Positions 1 through 13,500 of a stretch of 64,000 nucleotides of DNA are shown here, one piece after another. Position numbers and translations under genes: made by a program. Below the pieces are notes generated by a model. The model saw only the letters and a program-made list of their open reading frames with translations. It was not told the DNA's origin and searched no databases. The stretch's first letter is position 1; each line of letters starts with the position of its first letter. The DNA is from Campylorhamphus procurvoides (taxonomy: Eukaryota > Chordata > Aves > Passeriformes > Dendrocolaptidae). The stretch covers positions 186,001-250,000 of the forward strand of contig WBMV01004382.1 of NCBI GenBank assembly GCA_013396655.1, written 5' to 3'.

Positions 1-2413
1 AGCTTTCCAATGCAGCAGGGCATGTGCATAAATTGACTTACAATGCTGAAGTCTTAACTCTTAAACCCACCAGAGGATCCAGCACAGGCTGGAGGATGCA
101 GAAGGATCCAGCAGCATGAAATGACCCTGGAAATGCCTGATGCCCTCCCCCAAAAATCACAGAATCATTAAGACTGGGGGAAAAAAAAGTTCTATTTTTT
201 CCCTGCACATAGAAGTGGCTGTGAATTCATAACTTCTCAAACCCACACACACTAACAACTGTCCTTATTTAAAAGATTCCTCGCAGTTGCTACAAGCCAG
301 GAATAAAGTAGATAAAAAAGTATTGCAAAAAGCACTGCAGCAAGAAAAAGTGTCAGCAGAAAAGAAACTGGAAAGCTACAGGAAAGGTTTCATGGTTATT
401 CCTGCTAGTTACACCAGAGGATGATTTTCTCCCTGGTTTTCATAAAATCAGCCTGTAAAACTGGAAAATAAAGTTTCACTATTTGTGAAATCAGCACAAA
501 TATGCCAGGGACTCTGACTTGAAAAGAAGTTCAGCTCCATGCTAGGTAGGTTAAAAAAGCAGCGGGTTTGGATCACTGAGGATGCCTAATCAAATGGTAC
601 AGCACCCAAACAAATCCCTGTCCCCAGCCTGCAGCACGTCATCCTTCCTTATTCCCCGTGGGAAAAGGAGTTGGGATCGGCACTCGGTGACGAAAATAAA
701 ACTCAAAGTTCAAACAGACTGCTGAAATTAAGAAAAAAAAATCACTTATAAACATGTCCTTTTTACAGACAGAGCAGTGCTGGCTCTCCTCTGGGCCTGG
801 ATGGCATCCTGTAAGTCACTTCTCCCTGCACTTTGTCTCAGACAGCAGGTGCAGCCAGACAGGCTATTGCTACAAGCCCATGATAAAACACCATTGATCC
901 CTGCAAACACTAATATTCATCAATTCTTCCTGCAGATAAAACAATAAATGCCTGCTTCCACAAAGGAAGGGAATGTTATTTAAACCACGATACTATTCTA
1001 GTAAATCCGAGACAGATGGGCCAGGATTCAGGGGCAAGTGAAGTTGCTGTGTTTATGATAAGGGAATTATAGTGACAGAAATCTTGCTGGGGAATGGGGG
1101 ATCTGGTAGATTTGCTTTTGCTGCATAAAGGCAAATGTTCTACAAATACACTATTCTAGGGCAGTGAGCCAGAACAGTTTGGAGGTCCTGGGTCAACTCT
1201 AAGAGAGAGCACCCACATTTTCAGGTAATTATTCTACAAAGCCCCATGCACAGAGTCTGGCAGGTCACTGCATGCAAAACTGATACCAATTTTTGAGCTA
1301 TCCTGTTTATCTCTCAGTGAGAGCTTGGGGAGAAGGAGGAAAGTGGGACAGAAAATACCCCAATCTCTCTGACCACAAGCAGAAGAAAAAAAGGGAATGT
1401 ATTCAAAGTTTGATTTAAGAATATTTTTCTTCAGCACACTCACAGTGATACACTGATGATCCACTGATACTGAGCAGACACAGAGCAATGAAACCTTTTC
1501 CATCTCATATAATCAAAGTACTGTTGAAATGAGTTCAGGATTCAAATGTGCTGTCCCTCCACCTCCAACCTGGCCAGGTTACTTAAGTCTGGTGGGTTTT
1601 TTTGAGCCAGCAAAGAAGGAGTCAAAGGTGTTGACAGAAAGGTGGACCTGGCACTCTGTGACCAAGGAAGCAAAATTTATCCCCTTCAGCAAATGTTGAC
1701 AGAGCCATTACTCAAGCAAGGCTTCAGATAAGTCACCACTGCAGTCCTGAGCCCCGACATCATGCAGGGGACCCTGCTCTTGGTTCATTTCCCACAGCTG
1801 ATAATACACTGGGGGAAAGGAAAAAGCCAGAAAATAAAAGCCAAAAAGGCAAGCCTGGATACACCATTGCTACAAAAAGTAGATGCATACAGGTTATATT
1901 GAGATGATGGTAAAAACCTGGCATTTTTCTAATGAGCCTGATTATTTTGATGATGCTATCTGAAAGAAGGATCAGATTAACAAGGCTGCAGGGCAAAAAG
2001 GAAGACATGAAGAAACCAGTCACGTGTATGAACTAAGGCAGCTGCCAAAAGTTACTTAAAATGTTTAAATGAACATGCAAAACTATGGTAAAATTTAACC
2101 CAGGTAACAAGGTCTCCTGAACAGAGTCTGTACAATTTCAGGCATAGCAGATGCTGTCCATCTTCCTTCCATCACACTGTCAGTCTGTTACTGATTGTGT
2201 CCCTTCAAAACTCAACACTGGTGATCAGATCTTGTTGAACTTCCAGCAGGGTATTTTATTTTCCCACTTGAGAAAAATCTGAGCACGATAACAAAGGAAT
2301 TCCTTTACTCTGCCTGCTTCTCACTTTAAGCATCATCAGCCTGTGAACTTCAGCCTGCTGAGAATAATAGCATTGCTAAAGACTTAGAGCCTTATGAGAA
2401 GAGAGACAACCCC

Positions 2414-2427
2414 TTTTTTTTTTTTTT
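2414..2427. repeat. Poly-T run (14)
   Basis: Homopolymer of 14 T in intronic DNA. No repeat body was recognised next to it. Confidence 0.9.
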
Positions 2428-4239
2428 GGATGTATTTGGAATAAATGAGGAGGAAGCTGAGATATCACAAGTTGAAACAGAGAGCAGAAAAAGTATGGAA
2501 TGTGCTGCATAGCTTAAAATAAGCAAAAGATTTTGCTTCCTCATAGTCAATCTTCAAATCCAAGCAGAAGAAGAAGAAGAAAAAGATGTCTCAATCCAAC
2601 AGGAAATGAAGGTCAAAACCACTGAAATCAACAACTTGACATTTGAGATGGTGAAAAATAAACATTATTATTGATGTTCAGAGGGACAAGGTCAATAGGC
2701 AGCAGCAGTTTCCTACACCACTTGTTGGAAACAGGGCAAGTTTAAAAGGCCCTAATATTTGTATATGTATTTATGCCTTCACCGATTTTACAAGACAAAA
2801 TTACAACTAAAATAGAATGGAAAAACCAACTAACAGCTCATGCTTAGCAAAACAACCTTCTAAACCTGCTCCTGTCACATCCCCTGACTTAATGGTTGGT
2901 GTGACGTGTCAGAAGTAAACGAGCTGAGCTCCTCTGCGTAATTACCATGTCTCCTGCTTTATCTCTGTCTTCTTCAAACACTTTTAAAAAAGCAAAACGT
3001 TGCTTGAAATGCAAGTGGAAGAAGCATTTCATCCTTACAGCAAGACCTGCTCCTTCTGGTCTTATCAGTGTTTTCATTAGAGGTGCTTTTAGCTCCTATC
3101 TTCCATCTTTACCACTTGCATCCACGCTGATGCTGGAAGGCTTTCAAAGTGTGTAGCAGGTCACAGGCTCAAGCACTGCTGTTTTCTTCCTCCATTTTTT
3201 CCAAAGTTTCTTAGAAACAGTTTCTTCCTGCAGCAATGAACATGTTCCTCTGCATCAGAGAGAAATTCCAAAGCCTTTGTTTACTTCCTCATTTGCAGAC
3301 AATCCTGCACCAGCTCCCCTTTTAAAATAGTGCAATTCTGGGAGGACACAATTTCTTGACAAGCTGTCCCTGAAAAAAGCCTCACAATAGCAATATTCCT
3401 GTCACTTGCCAGCAACCAGGTAGCTTCAAAAAAGGAAAAAAAAAAACCAAAATCAAAGCACATCTAGACTTGCCTGTCTCTCCTCAGTACTAGGGGATGT
3501 AATTACTGCAGAAGTGTCACCCACTTTATCCTTGCATTACAGAGGTTTTGTTGGGAGGGTTTGACAACTATTAAATTATCCTCCTGCGGTTTTCTTAGGT
3601 CAGGAAATTTGGCTACTGCACTTGATCCATCTTGTTTTGAAAATAGGTGTCCCACCCCCACAGCCCAAAAAGCAGGGCCAGGCAAAGGATGGGAGGTGAG
3701 GGGGAACTGTGGGTGGAAGAGACAGGTGGCAAAAATCAGTTTTACATACTGGCACTGATGATTAAGACAGTATTTTGCAGGGACATTTTACTTGGATTTC
3801 AGATGCTCATCTAGGCTTCCCATTGCAGCTTTCAGATCTCTTCACCAACGTGCTGCAGCTCCTCTACTCACTGACAACAAACTTGGTATAGTGCGAGACA
3901 AAATGACACTTGAGCAAGAGGACAAATATTCAAAGCTACTGATGGGGAAGAAACCCAGGAAGCAGGAGCGTTGGAGGACTCATGGACAACATACTGAACA
4001 TGAGGTTGTTATGGAAAACCGAGCCAGTAATGAAGAAAGGTTTTGGATGCAAGCAAAGGATCCCCGTACAAGTATGTTATGACCATGCCTAGATCAGTAT
4101 GGTATTTTTTGACATTTCCAGTGTTCTCACGAACTGTGAGTGAAGAAAAGCAATAGCAGAATGCTGAGCTGCAAGACCAAGCCTACACAGTGTGACAGCC
4201 TGGAGCCTCACCAGCTTCAAGAAACCATCAGTAGTTTTG

Positions 4240-4575
4240 GGTTATAGAATCCTGGAACAGTTTGGGTTGGAAGGGATCTTAAAGCCCATCTCATTCCAAC
4301 CCTCTGCCGTGGGCAGGGACACCTTTCACTATCCCACGTTGTTCCAAGCCCCATCCAATCCAGCCTTGGGCACTTCCAGGGCCACAATTAAGTCACTCCA
4401 AAGCTTCTCTGCTCCAGGTTGAACAATCCCATCTCTCCCAGCCTTTCCTCCCAGCAGAGCTGCCCCATCCCTCTGATCATCCTGGTGCCTCCTCAGGACC
4501 TGCCCCAACAGCTCCATGTCCTCCCTGTGCTGGGGACCCCAGAGCTGGAGGCAGCTCCGCTCAGATCCCTAATCC
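4240..4575 (-). mobile_element. CR1 retroposon, 3' end fragment
   Basis: The plus strand shows the reverse complement of the CR1 3' end: a TAGAATC..GGTTTGGGTTGGAAGGGAT block, then TTGTTCCAAGCCCCATCC, then the region before it in the element, up to CTGTGCTGGGGACCCCAGAGCTGGA. It is a 5'-truncated copy. It lies in the sense direction relative to RASAL2. Short open frames at 4192-4718 are made by this repeat. Confidence 0.9.
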
Positions 4576-7500
4576 CAACAAATCCTCCTCTGACTTTCCA
4601 GATTCCCCCAGCCTTTCAGTCACAGCATCAGCACAACACGAGGCTCCACTTATTGCTGTCAGCAAATAACACACCAAACAAAATGCTGCAGCACCAGCCT
4701 TGCTGTTCAAGGTGTTGAATATTTGCTACAGCAAATCGTTCTCCAGACACTTGAAAGATTTAAATACAATAAGATGCAACTTCTTTGCATTGACTACCAA
4801 ATAAAATTAGAAATTCAAAGGTCTCGATACTCCCAAAGTGTTGTCTGGGAACATCTCAAAGGCACTGAGAGAAACTGCTGAAGCAGCACAACCTGGAACA
4901 TGAAATTAAACTGGAAATACCTATAAGCATTCTTGTAAGCAGATCATGCACAGCTGATGGGGATAAAGGCTGCCGTGAAAGACCAGATAACCTACTGAAA
5001 TATTCAGCTGCTGAGGATATGAGGGAAGGATATTATTAAATGTTTATTATGGTAATCATAGAAATTAATTTGAAAAAATCAGCTCCCACTACACAAGCCT
5101 CATAATGAGCTTATAGCCTAAACACTGATGCTTTGTCAGATTAAGCAGACTTTCTTCCTTTGTATTTTATGATGTGATGTAGCTACATGCTGGTTTTTTT
5201 CTTTAAAAGACATCTCCTTCAATATTCTATTACCAGAGAAACAGGGCTGAGAGACACAAGTGTCAGCTTTGAAAGGCAACAGGATTTAAAAATGAACTGA
5301 GGGGGGGAAATGTCCAGTTATCTGTTAATACGAGACCATCTTTAATTTTTTTTTTCAAGCAAGTTAATGTCATTTTACAGATCAGAATTTGCTAGTGTTG
5401 GGTTACAGAGATAACAGGATTTACATGATCATGACAATTTTTAAAATAACCCATCACTGCTACTAAATTTTACTTGTCCTGCAGACAAGTCAAAGCAATT
5501 TTCTACTTGTCAGAGATGATAAATCAGTTGTCTGGTGACACTGACAGGTGGATTTGTCAAATCTCCCTTGAAGAACTTCAGTCTCTGCTTTCAGGCTGCC
5601 TGTGAACTCCTGAGAGTGCAGTAACATGATCGAATAAGGGAGGGATTAGGCAGAGTTTGGGTTTTAGGGCTGCTGCCCATTTCCCCAGCTTCCTTGGTAT
5701 TTTTCCTTCTGCTTTTCCATCAGAGTGGGTGCACAGCATCAAGCTGCTGCAGAGTTTTATTCTAGCACTTCACCCACAGAATTCCAGTTAAAAGTAGAAC
5801 AGTTAAAAAAAAGCCCAACTAAAACCACACACTATATTTGAAAATACATTATTTGCCTTAAAAATACCAACCTCTCTTTTCTTCAAGACAAAGGTACACC
5901 TTAGCAGAGATACAAATCAAACCCCATTTTTTCTACCCACTCTGCCACTGCACAAGTTACTCAAAAGGAACAACTGGTATTTGAGTGAGAGCAAAAACAG
6001 CAGTGGCAGAGAAGTGTACATGGGAACTCATACCTTGTGCCTACCAGCCACAAAAACATCCACTCACCAACAATAAAGGTGGAGATGTTCCAGTGAAACA
6101 CTTCAAATAGCAATGTTAAAAAAGGTTGACAAGACAACTAACACAACTTGTTCCCTGCCTAACCCTTTCTTCACAAAATAAAGGAGAATGATGTTAATAA
6201 GCTGTTTGGGCTGTACTTCTCAAAGGGATAAAATTGTGCTTAGGAGCCATGGTGGGTGTAGCATAGACAGCAACTAATTTGGAAAAATAACAAGCTACAG
6301 ATGAAATAGAAAAGAAAATGAGGCAATGTTTTTTGCTACTGCCCTTGGAAGTCACATCACCTGGGCACTGTACTCCTCCAGTGATGATCCTCCAATGCTC
6401 TGTAGTGAGCTTCCAACATTCTTGATCCAACGACCAGAGAAATGCAAGCAGCAGCTGACACTGATCCAGCAGATATGAAAAGATGGGAAGCCTCAAAGTG
6501 AAGCCCAGAGGCAGCATTTCCAATTGAATCCTCCTCCCAGGCAAGGGAGCCTGTTGACAAGGTCTCTCCTGGCACCATCAGGCACCACCTCCTCCTCCAG
6601 ACTTTTCCTACAGACCTTGGAGTGACAAGGTGGATCCTGGGGTTGAGTTTGACCCCCCAGACTTGCTCTGCTCCACCCCCAGGGCACTGCAGGTACGGCT
6701 GCCCTGGGATTGCACACAAGGCCACTGCCTTTGGCACTTACTCCCATTGCTATAAAGTTCAAAGAACTGGGAAAAGCAGCAAGGAACGTTCATCTTGCCA
6801 GACAAAATGTGAGCTACTCCACAGCTAATAAAAGGCAACTCCCTACTCACAAGCCTGTTTTTCACTGGAACACCTGAAAAGAGTAAGGTTTTCATTTTAT
6901 TTTCTCTTTCTCTCTCAGCAAGGAATGCTGAAGAGTTTGCAGGCTTGAGATGGAGCCCTGGTTTTGCTGTGTCCTAGGATAACATTTGTTAAATTTCCAC
7001 ATTAAATCTTCAAGCTTAAGGACATTTTTACATCATTCTGAGAGAAAGGCAGTTCATCCTTATTCCTGAGCTGTTTGAAAGCAGGTCTCTCTCCTGCATG
7101 TTACACTCAGTGTACAATAAATGGGGAAAAAGACATTTCTGTTGCTGACAAAGCCTGAACAAATCTCCCAGCAGTGGCTCTCAGTTCCCTGTATCCCTGT
7201 TTTCCAGGGCTGAGTCAGAGCTGTCTTTCCCCACTGTAAGCAGGCAGTGTGGAAATGATGACAATCTCTTTTAGAAGCTCCATGATGAACTAAGACCTTT
7301 GGCATTAGTGTAACGCAGACACAATTCTAATTCTAATAAAGTCATTTATTGGAGCTGCTAAGTGCAGCTGTTCTTCCCACACTGTACTGGGAGCAGCAAG
7401 AGTGAAGCTGAGGGGTGAGGCAAAGAAACCAAGTGGGAAAATGAAATAAATCATTCGGAAAACAGCTGGACGGTAAAAATGGCCAGCCCTTAGGCTGGAG

Positions 7501-10500
7501 AGCTACTATAGACCCCACATTACCATCAGCTTGAATCCAATTGCCATCTGGGTAAGCAAACCACACTTTAAAAGACACATGTAAATTAATCTGCAGTTAT
7601 TCCTAAAGATAAGCTGTCACTGGCATAATACTCCTGGCCAGAGAATCCAGAGCAGAGTTGCCTAACGTCTTTAGAGGCAGAAAGATTTTTTCCCTGGAAG
7701 TGCTGTGATTCCTCAAGAAAAAATTATTGAGGATTTCTTCTTCACATGAATAATTTATGTGCCCTGGTACTCATAATATTAGACACAATTATGAACAGAA
7801 CAGGAGATAACTCTTCAGTTTTCAAAGTCGCTTCTAATTCAGGCTTCATTTGTACTGTGGGGGGAGGAGAATCATTCTATCCACTCTCCCCCCTCTGCTG
7901 TCAAAGGAAAATTGAGCAAAGCGTAGACCCAGCCAATATCTCTTTTAATCCTAAACCAACAGCATTCAGATTGCAATATGGGTTTCAAGAATACAAAAGG
8001 GGAAAAAACACAGCGGAATAATACCCACGGTGGCTTGTCAGAATATTAAGGAGATTGCAGATTGTCAAAGCTCTGGAATCAGATGCTGGTAATTCATCAG
8101 AGCTCCTGCTCGGCTTCCAAGCGACAAAATGCATTTGCACGTGTTGGGGAATAGATTTGCATTCATTGTTTCCTATCTGCTGATGAAGGGTAAGATAAAA
8201 AAAAACAAAAAAGAATAAAGGTATAAAACTCCATAACTATCTGTCATGGGCACTGATGTTTCACTGGCACTGCTGGATATTTCAACCTGAGAAAAAAGAC
8301 ATCCTAAAAACCCTGCAAACCACTAAGAGCTTTCACATGCCGTACCTCTGGACTAGCATGGCCTCTTGTACCGAGCCTGCTTCCAACAAAAACAGCACCA
8401 CTCCTCTTTCACCCAGCATCCTGCTGGCAAGAAGTGTGGAGAAATAGCTGGTGTATCCAGCAAACCGTTGGGGAAGTGAGCTCGACACCACACTGCAGCT
8501 GGCACCCCAGCTTTTGCTGAATTCTGCTTTTTCTGCCCCATCCCTTGCAGCTCCTTTAACCTCAGAGCCCTGGGAGTACTCAGCACAATGCCCCAGGTTG
8601 CCTTTTGAGGTGAATTACTCCAATGCAGCCACTTTTAGCTGTATTTTTAGCTCCTCAGCCTCTTCCAACACTCAATTTACCAGCATAATTCCACCTCCAG
8701 ATCCAGTTAAACATGATACAAGGCAACAAGAAAGGCAGTGAGGATTATGGTTTACACCAATGGGCTACAAGAAGAGCTTTCTCCTCCAATTCCTTGCTAC
8801 CTGTAGCACCAGTGAACATCTCTTGTAGTTTCAGGTCTCCATTCACCTCCTGGTAAAGGTTTTCCCAGGATTGTTAAGGGCACTGCACATCCAACACTGG
8901 TGGAGCAAAGGCAAGTTCATCCCCAGACCTCAACGGCTGCTGAACATCACCTTTGTTGAAAATCCTTTTACTTCTACACACACCAAAACAATTTCCCTCA
9001 TGGTTTGTTTTGCTGTTCCAAGCAAAAACTGCACAGCTAAAATTAATAGCATGCTCATTTTATAACAGAGGCACACACACACAAAAAAATCTGGCTGCTC
9101 TTTGCTGGAAACCCAAAAGCCACCAAGGTTCCAGAAAAAGGACTAGAGGGGATTTTTCTTTAGGATAACCAGTGTTTATACCAGTATGACACCGGAGTGA
9201 CATGGAGCAGGGGAAAAAAGCAGCCAGTTTTAAGAGATGATGATTACAAATGCTACATCCACTTTGTGAAATTACACAAGTGAATTATTTTTTTCCAATG
9301 AGGCATTAATCCCTCCATAAAATTTAGCTAATGTTACGTATCCGCTGAAAATCACCCATCTGCATCACAGTAACTGGTTTTTAAGTGTCCCCACAGAGAA
9401 GTAAGCACATCCCTCTTGCAAAAAAGCAAAGGCACCACTAATCGAAGAGAGATACAGCTAAGCCTCAAACTGAATCACCACCACCAGTGGAAACTACAGG
9501 GAAAAACCACCAGGAGCAATGCAAAGGAAGAATACCCAGAATGAGCAAAAGGAGTAAGAACTGGGATGTTCCTCCCTCCAGCTGAGCAAGTGCTTAAGTA
9601 AGAAGCACATGACACACTCCTGGCCCCTGCAAGGGCAAGAGGCCAACACAATGCCCTGAAGAGTCACAGGGCTAACCAATTCCAGTCATGAGTAATGAAA
9701 GCTCCAAGGAAATACAGGCATTTCCTTCCCTAATTCTCCAAACACCCACCTCCAGGGTCTCAGAATGGTTAGCAACAGAGCTGAGTAAGGAGAGTCCCCA
9801 GGAGTCAGTCATGTCATCTACCCTGGGTATAAACAGAAGGCCACTCAGTCTGGTCCAGGTTTTCACCTCTCAGTATTAAAGACTGGCTAGTGAGCTCCCA
9901 GCATTTCTCATGGAAGGCACTTCCCTTTGGAAGGGAATGAAAAAGGCAACCTTAAAGTGGTGAAAGTAGGTCACCAAGAAGCCACATCAATAAAGTCTGA
10001 AAACAAAGCAGGGAGGGATCCTGTGTTAGCTGTAGAGGTGGGTGGTTATTATAAATGAAAATCAAAAGTACAGCTAGACCATTTCTACTGGTAAACTGAT
10101 GAAATGGATGAAATTTAAGCACACTAAGTGATACACTACTTTTCCTTTGTAAGTCTTCTGCAAAGCTACTTTAAGTTTTAAACTTAAGTGCATGCTTTTT
10201 AGACTGAACTCACGATAACCCTTCTGAACTCCACTGACAACAACAGCAGTCCTGACAGCCAAGATTTATGTTGTTGGGTATCAACCCCACAACACCCCTC
10301 TGTCACCACAGCTTTAACCTGAGATTCGTTCCCAAGTTATCTCCGAGCCATTTAGGCACAGAATGATCTGTAAGCAGATGTGATGGTTACATTCTACAAC
10401 TGGATGGATATGTCAGCCAAGAGACCTCATGGCCTGGCCAGCAGATACCCCTGATAACCCAGCAGAGCCAGCTATAAAAGGTCATCAGCCTGAATGCAGG

Positions 10501-13500
10501 GAAAACCAGGGCCCAGCAGTCCACTCTCACCACTCTTTCCCCAAATGTTAATGAAACATCAAAGCTAATTTAACCTGCAATCATAGCAAGCAGTTTCTCA
10601 GCAAGGAAGAAGCAGGTCAATTTAATTCTTGGCACCCATTTACAGGAACCTGCTCATATGGGAAACTACCTTAATTCCCATCAGAGCACTTGCTGTGTCC
10701 CAGGCTGTCTGGTTTCCAGCCCATACTGGGAAGGGATTTGGACCACTGCAAGGAAAACACTTATTGTCTCTGGACAGCAGCAGCTATTGCACTTCAAATT
10801 CTTCATACAGACAGGGCTTTTAAAGTGTTTTTAAAAAAAAATGTTTAAGTCAAGACACAGGGCTAAGGAGATAACCTCTTGCTAGTTATGGATCATTCAC
10901 AGTCACTGGTTGGTACATGGAATAATTATACATAACTGACAATATATCATTATATATAAGGATCAGGTTAAAGGGGCCAAGAGAGCCATTGAACCCAAAT
11001 TACCAAAATGCCCAATTTGAGATAACTGGCCAAACACCTCGATGAAATCAGGATCCAGAGAACTTGGAGACACAATGATTTAGGTGAGTGCTGCTCTTAC
11101 ACCAAACATACATTTATCATTGACAGCCATGCTGCATTTTCAGACAGTTTTGTATTTTCACCCTTTTCTGCTTTTTAACACAGAAAAAGCAATGTGTTCT
11201 GACCAAAAAAAAAAAAAAACAAAAGAAAAAAAAGTAGAACAGCTTGTGCCAGAATTGGGAAAATTAATGCCTTTTCATACCACTTAGATTTTTAACTGTT
11301 ATTACTTCATTCCCCTCCAATTTTTTTCCAGCAAAGTTTCAGACATATTTTGACTTTTACAAGATGCAAAGTCCCCATTTCCAGCACCAGTCTGGAATTA
11401 AAAAAAATATTTGCTTCCTTCTTATCATCCTTTCTCCTACATATTCATCATTTCGGCGAACAGAGGCTGTTTACTCCACATTCCTGACTTCCCTATTAGT
11501 AAGTCCAAAAAAAAAAAAGAAATTAGAGCGGAAAATGCTTTACTTCCGTCTATAAAGCTTGTCTAGGCTGACAAAAAAAAAAAAAAAAGGCTTTCTTCCT
11601 TAATTTGATTTAATGGTTGTAATGATTTAATGGTTATAAATTGAGAAATCAGCAACCACTGGAATCAAAAGGGGGATAGTTGAGTTAGAAATGGCCTCAG
11701 CTCACACTGCTGACAGAACTTGACATGAACAACCACAGGAGCTTCTTCAAGCAGAGGAGTCGCCAGCCAAGGGTATGTGAAAGAAACCTGACATAAATAT
11801 TTATGGCAAGACCATAAAACTTTTTCTGCTACTTCACTATACGGGATATAAAAGTCATTATCTCCAAGCAGTTGAGGCTATTGGAAAACTTCAGTGAGCA
11901 AGGCCTTAGCTAATGGAAGGACTTAGGGAAGGACCCCATGAAATCCATTCAGCAGGGTAATCAATCACCCCACACCTCACTGGCATCCTAAGCAAGTGCT
12001 GTCAGACAGGAGAGAAAGAGACCCCATAAGCTTATGCCACCTAGAAGATAAATCCTCTTAAACCTGGCTTAGAAGGATGTTGATTTCTTTCCTATTTCCT
12101 TATTTTCCAAGATACCTATCAACTACCCACTATCCTGAACAAAAAGAAAAAAAAAAGATGGAAAATAATTACAGAAACATACCTCCAAATAGGAAATACT
12201 TAGCATTATTTGATGAGGAAGCCTAATGATTTCCTAGCAAGTGTGAGCACATTGTGTTTTGGGTGCGTGATGTACGTGTTCCAGTATATTCAAGAGAGTA
12301 GGAAGGCCAGGAAAGGCAGCAGCTTGTCTGTACAGCCTGAGGTATATCCTCATAATGTAAATAAACATCTTTTCAGGAAGCTTTTTGTCTCTACTTCTTT
12401 CCTAGTGCACTGCATTCCTAAGAAAAAATACCTAACTAACATGGAAAACTACTGTGGATGAGTGAAATGCTGGCAAAGCCAACAAAACCTGTGTTACACA
12501 GTGGCACCGGGTCTCAAGTGCCCTGGAAGGGATGTTGAGGGGGTTTCATCAGTGCTATATGGTTATCCAGTCTCAATCTGTGATATATTTTCCTCCCCCA
12601 GTCTACACTGAAGAGTTACCTGCTTGAAAATAATGATTTAGGCAAACACCTGGCCCTGCTCTCAAATTAAGAGCAGTTAATCAGTACTGGCTACCCAAAC
12701 TCCTTCATACCAGTGGTCCAGCCTGCTATCACTGTAATGAGACAAATTTATTACATTTGGAATTTATTACATTTACCTTTGGCTTTTGTTGTTTTGGAGT
12801 TGTTTTTTTTTGTTTGGTTGGTTTGATTTTGGAGGGGGAAGAAAAAAAGCAGTAATATATAATCACCTGCCTTAAAGTCTCCCCTTTGAGAGCATCCTGC
12901 CCTGCTGACCTACAGATGTGACAGCTAATAGGGTATTTGAGAGGACTATTAAATAGTCACAGAGGATCCAAGGAAAGCAGCAGGCTTAAGGGTACCCCAA
13001 GCACGAAGCAGTGCAACCCAAAGCATGCAAGCAAAGCACTGTAGGTGTCTCAGGAGACCTGGCTTCTGTTGTCAAGTTTCTTTTATGTCCTTGGACAAGT
13101 TATCTGACCTACTTGTGCCTCACTCCCTCACCTTCCCAGCTCAGAGCAGCCCTCTCCAATAAAACCATTAATGCTCTGGATGCACTCACACAGCAAGGCA
13201 ATGAACGGTGCAAGTGAGTGAAACTGATCCTTCCTCCTTTAACCCTGATGGAATTGTTAACGAAGCAGTCACCGCTGGCCAGGACAAAATGGAACAGAAA
13301 ACTGAAGCAAAGTGATCATTTAATTTCTTAATGAGATTGAAGGCCTGGACCCAGCCCTCCCAGGCACTGCTGCCCTCCACGCCTTTCCCTGGAACCCTGG
13401 TAGCACACGGGGTGCTGAGTGGTGCAGCATCCGTACCCTATCTTGCTGAGGCCGGTATCAGTTCGCTAAAGAGTCAGCTAAATGAGGGTGTGAATTACCT

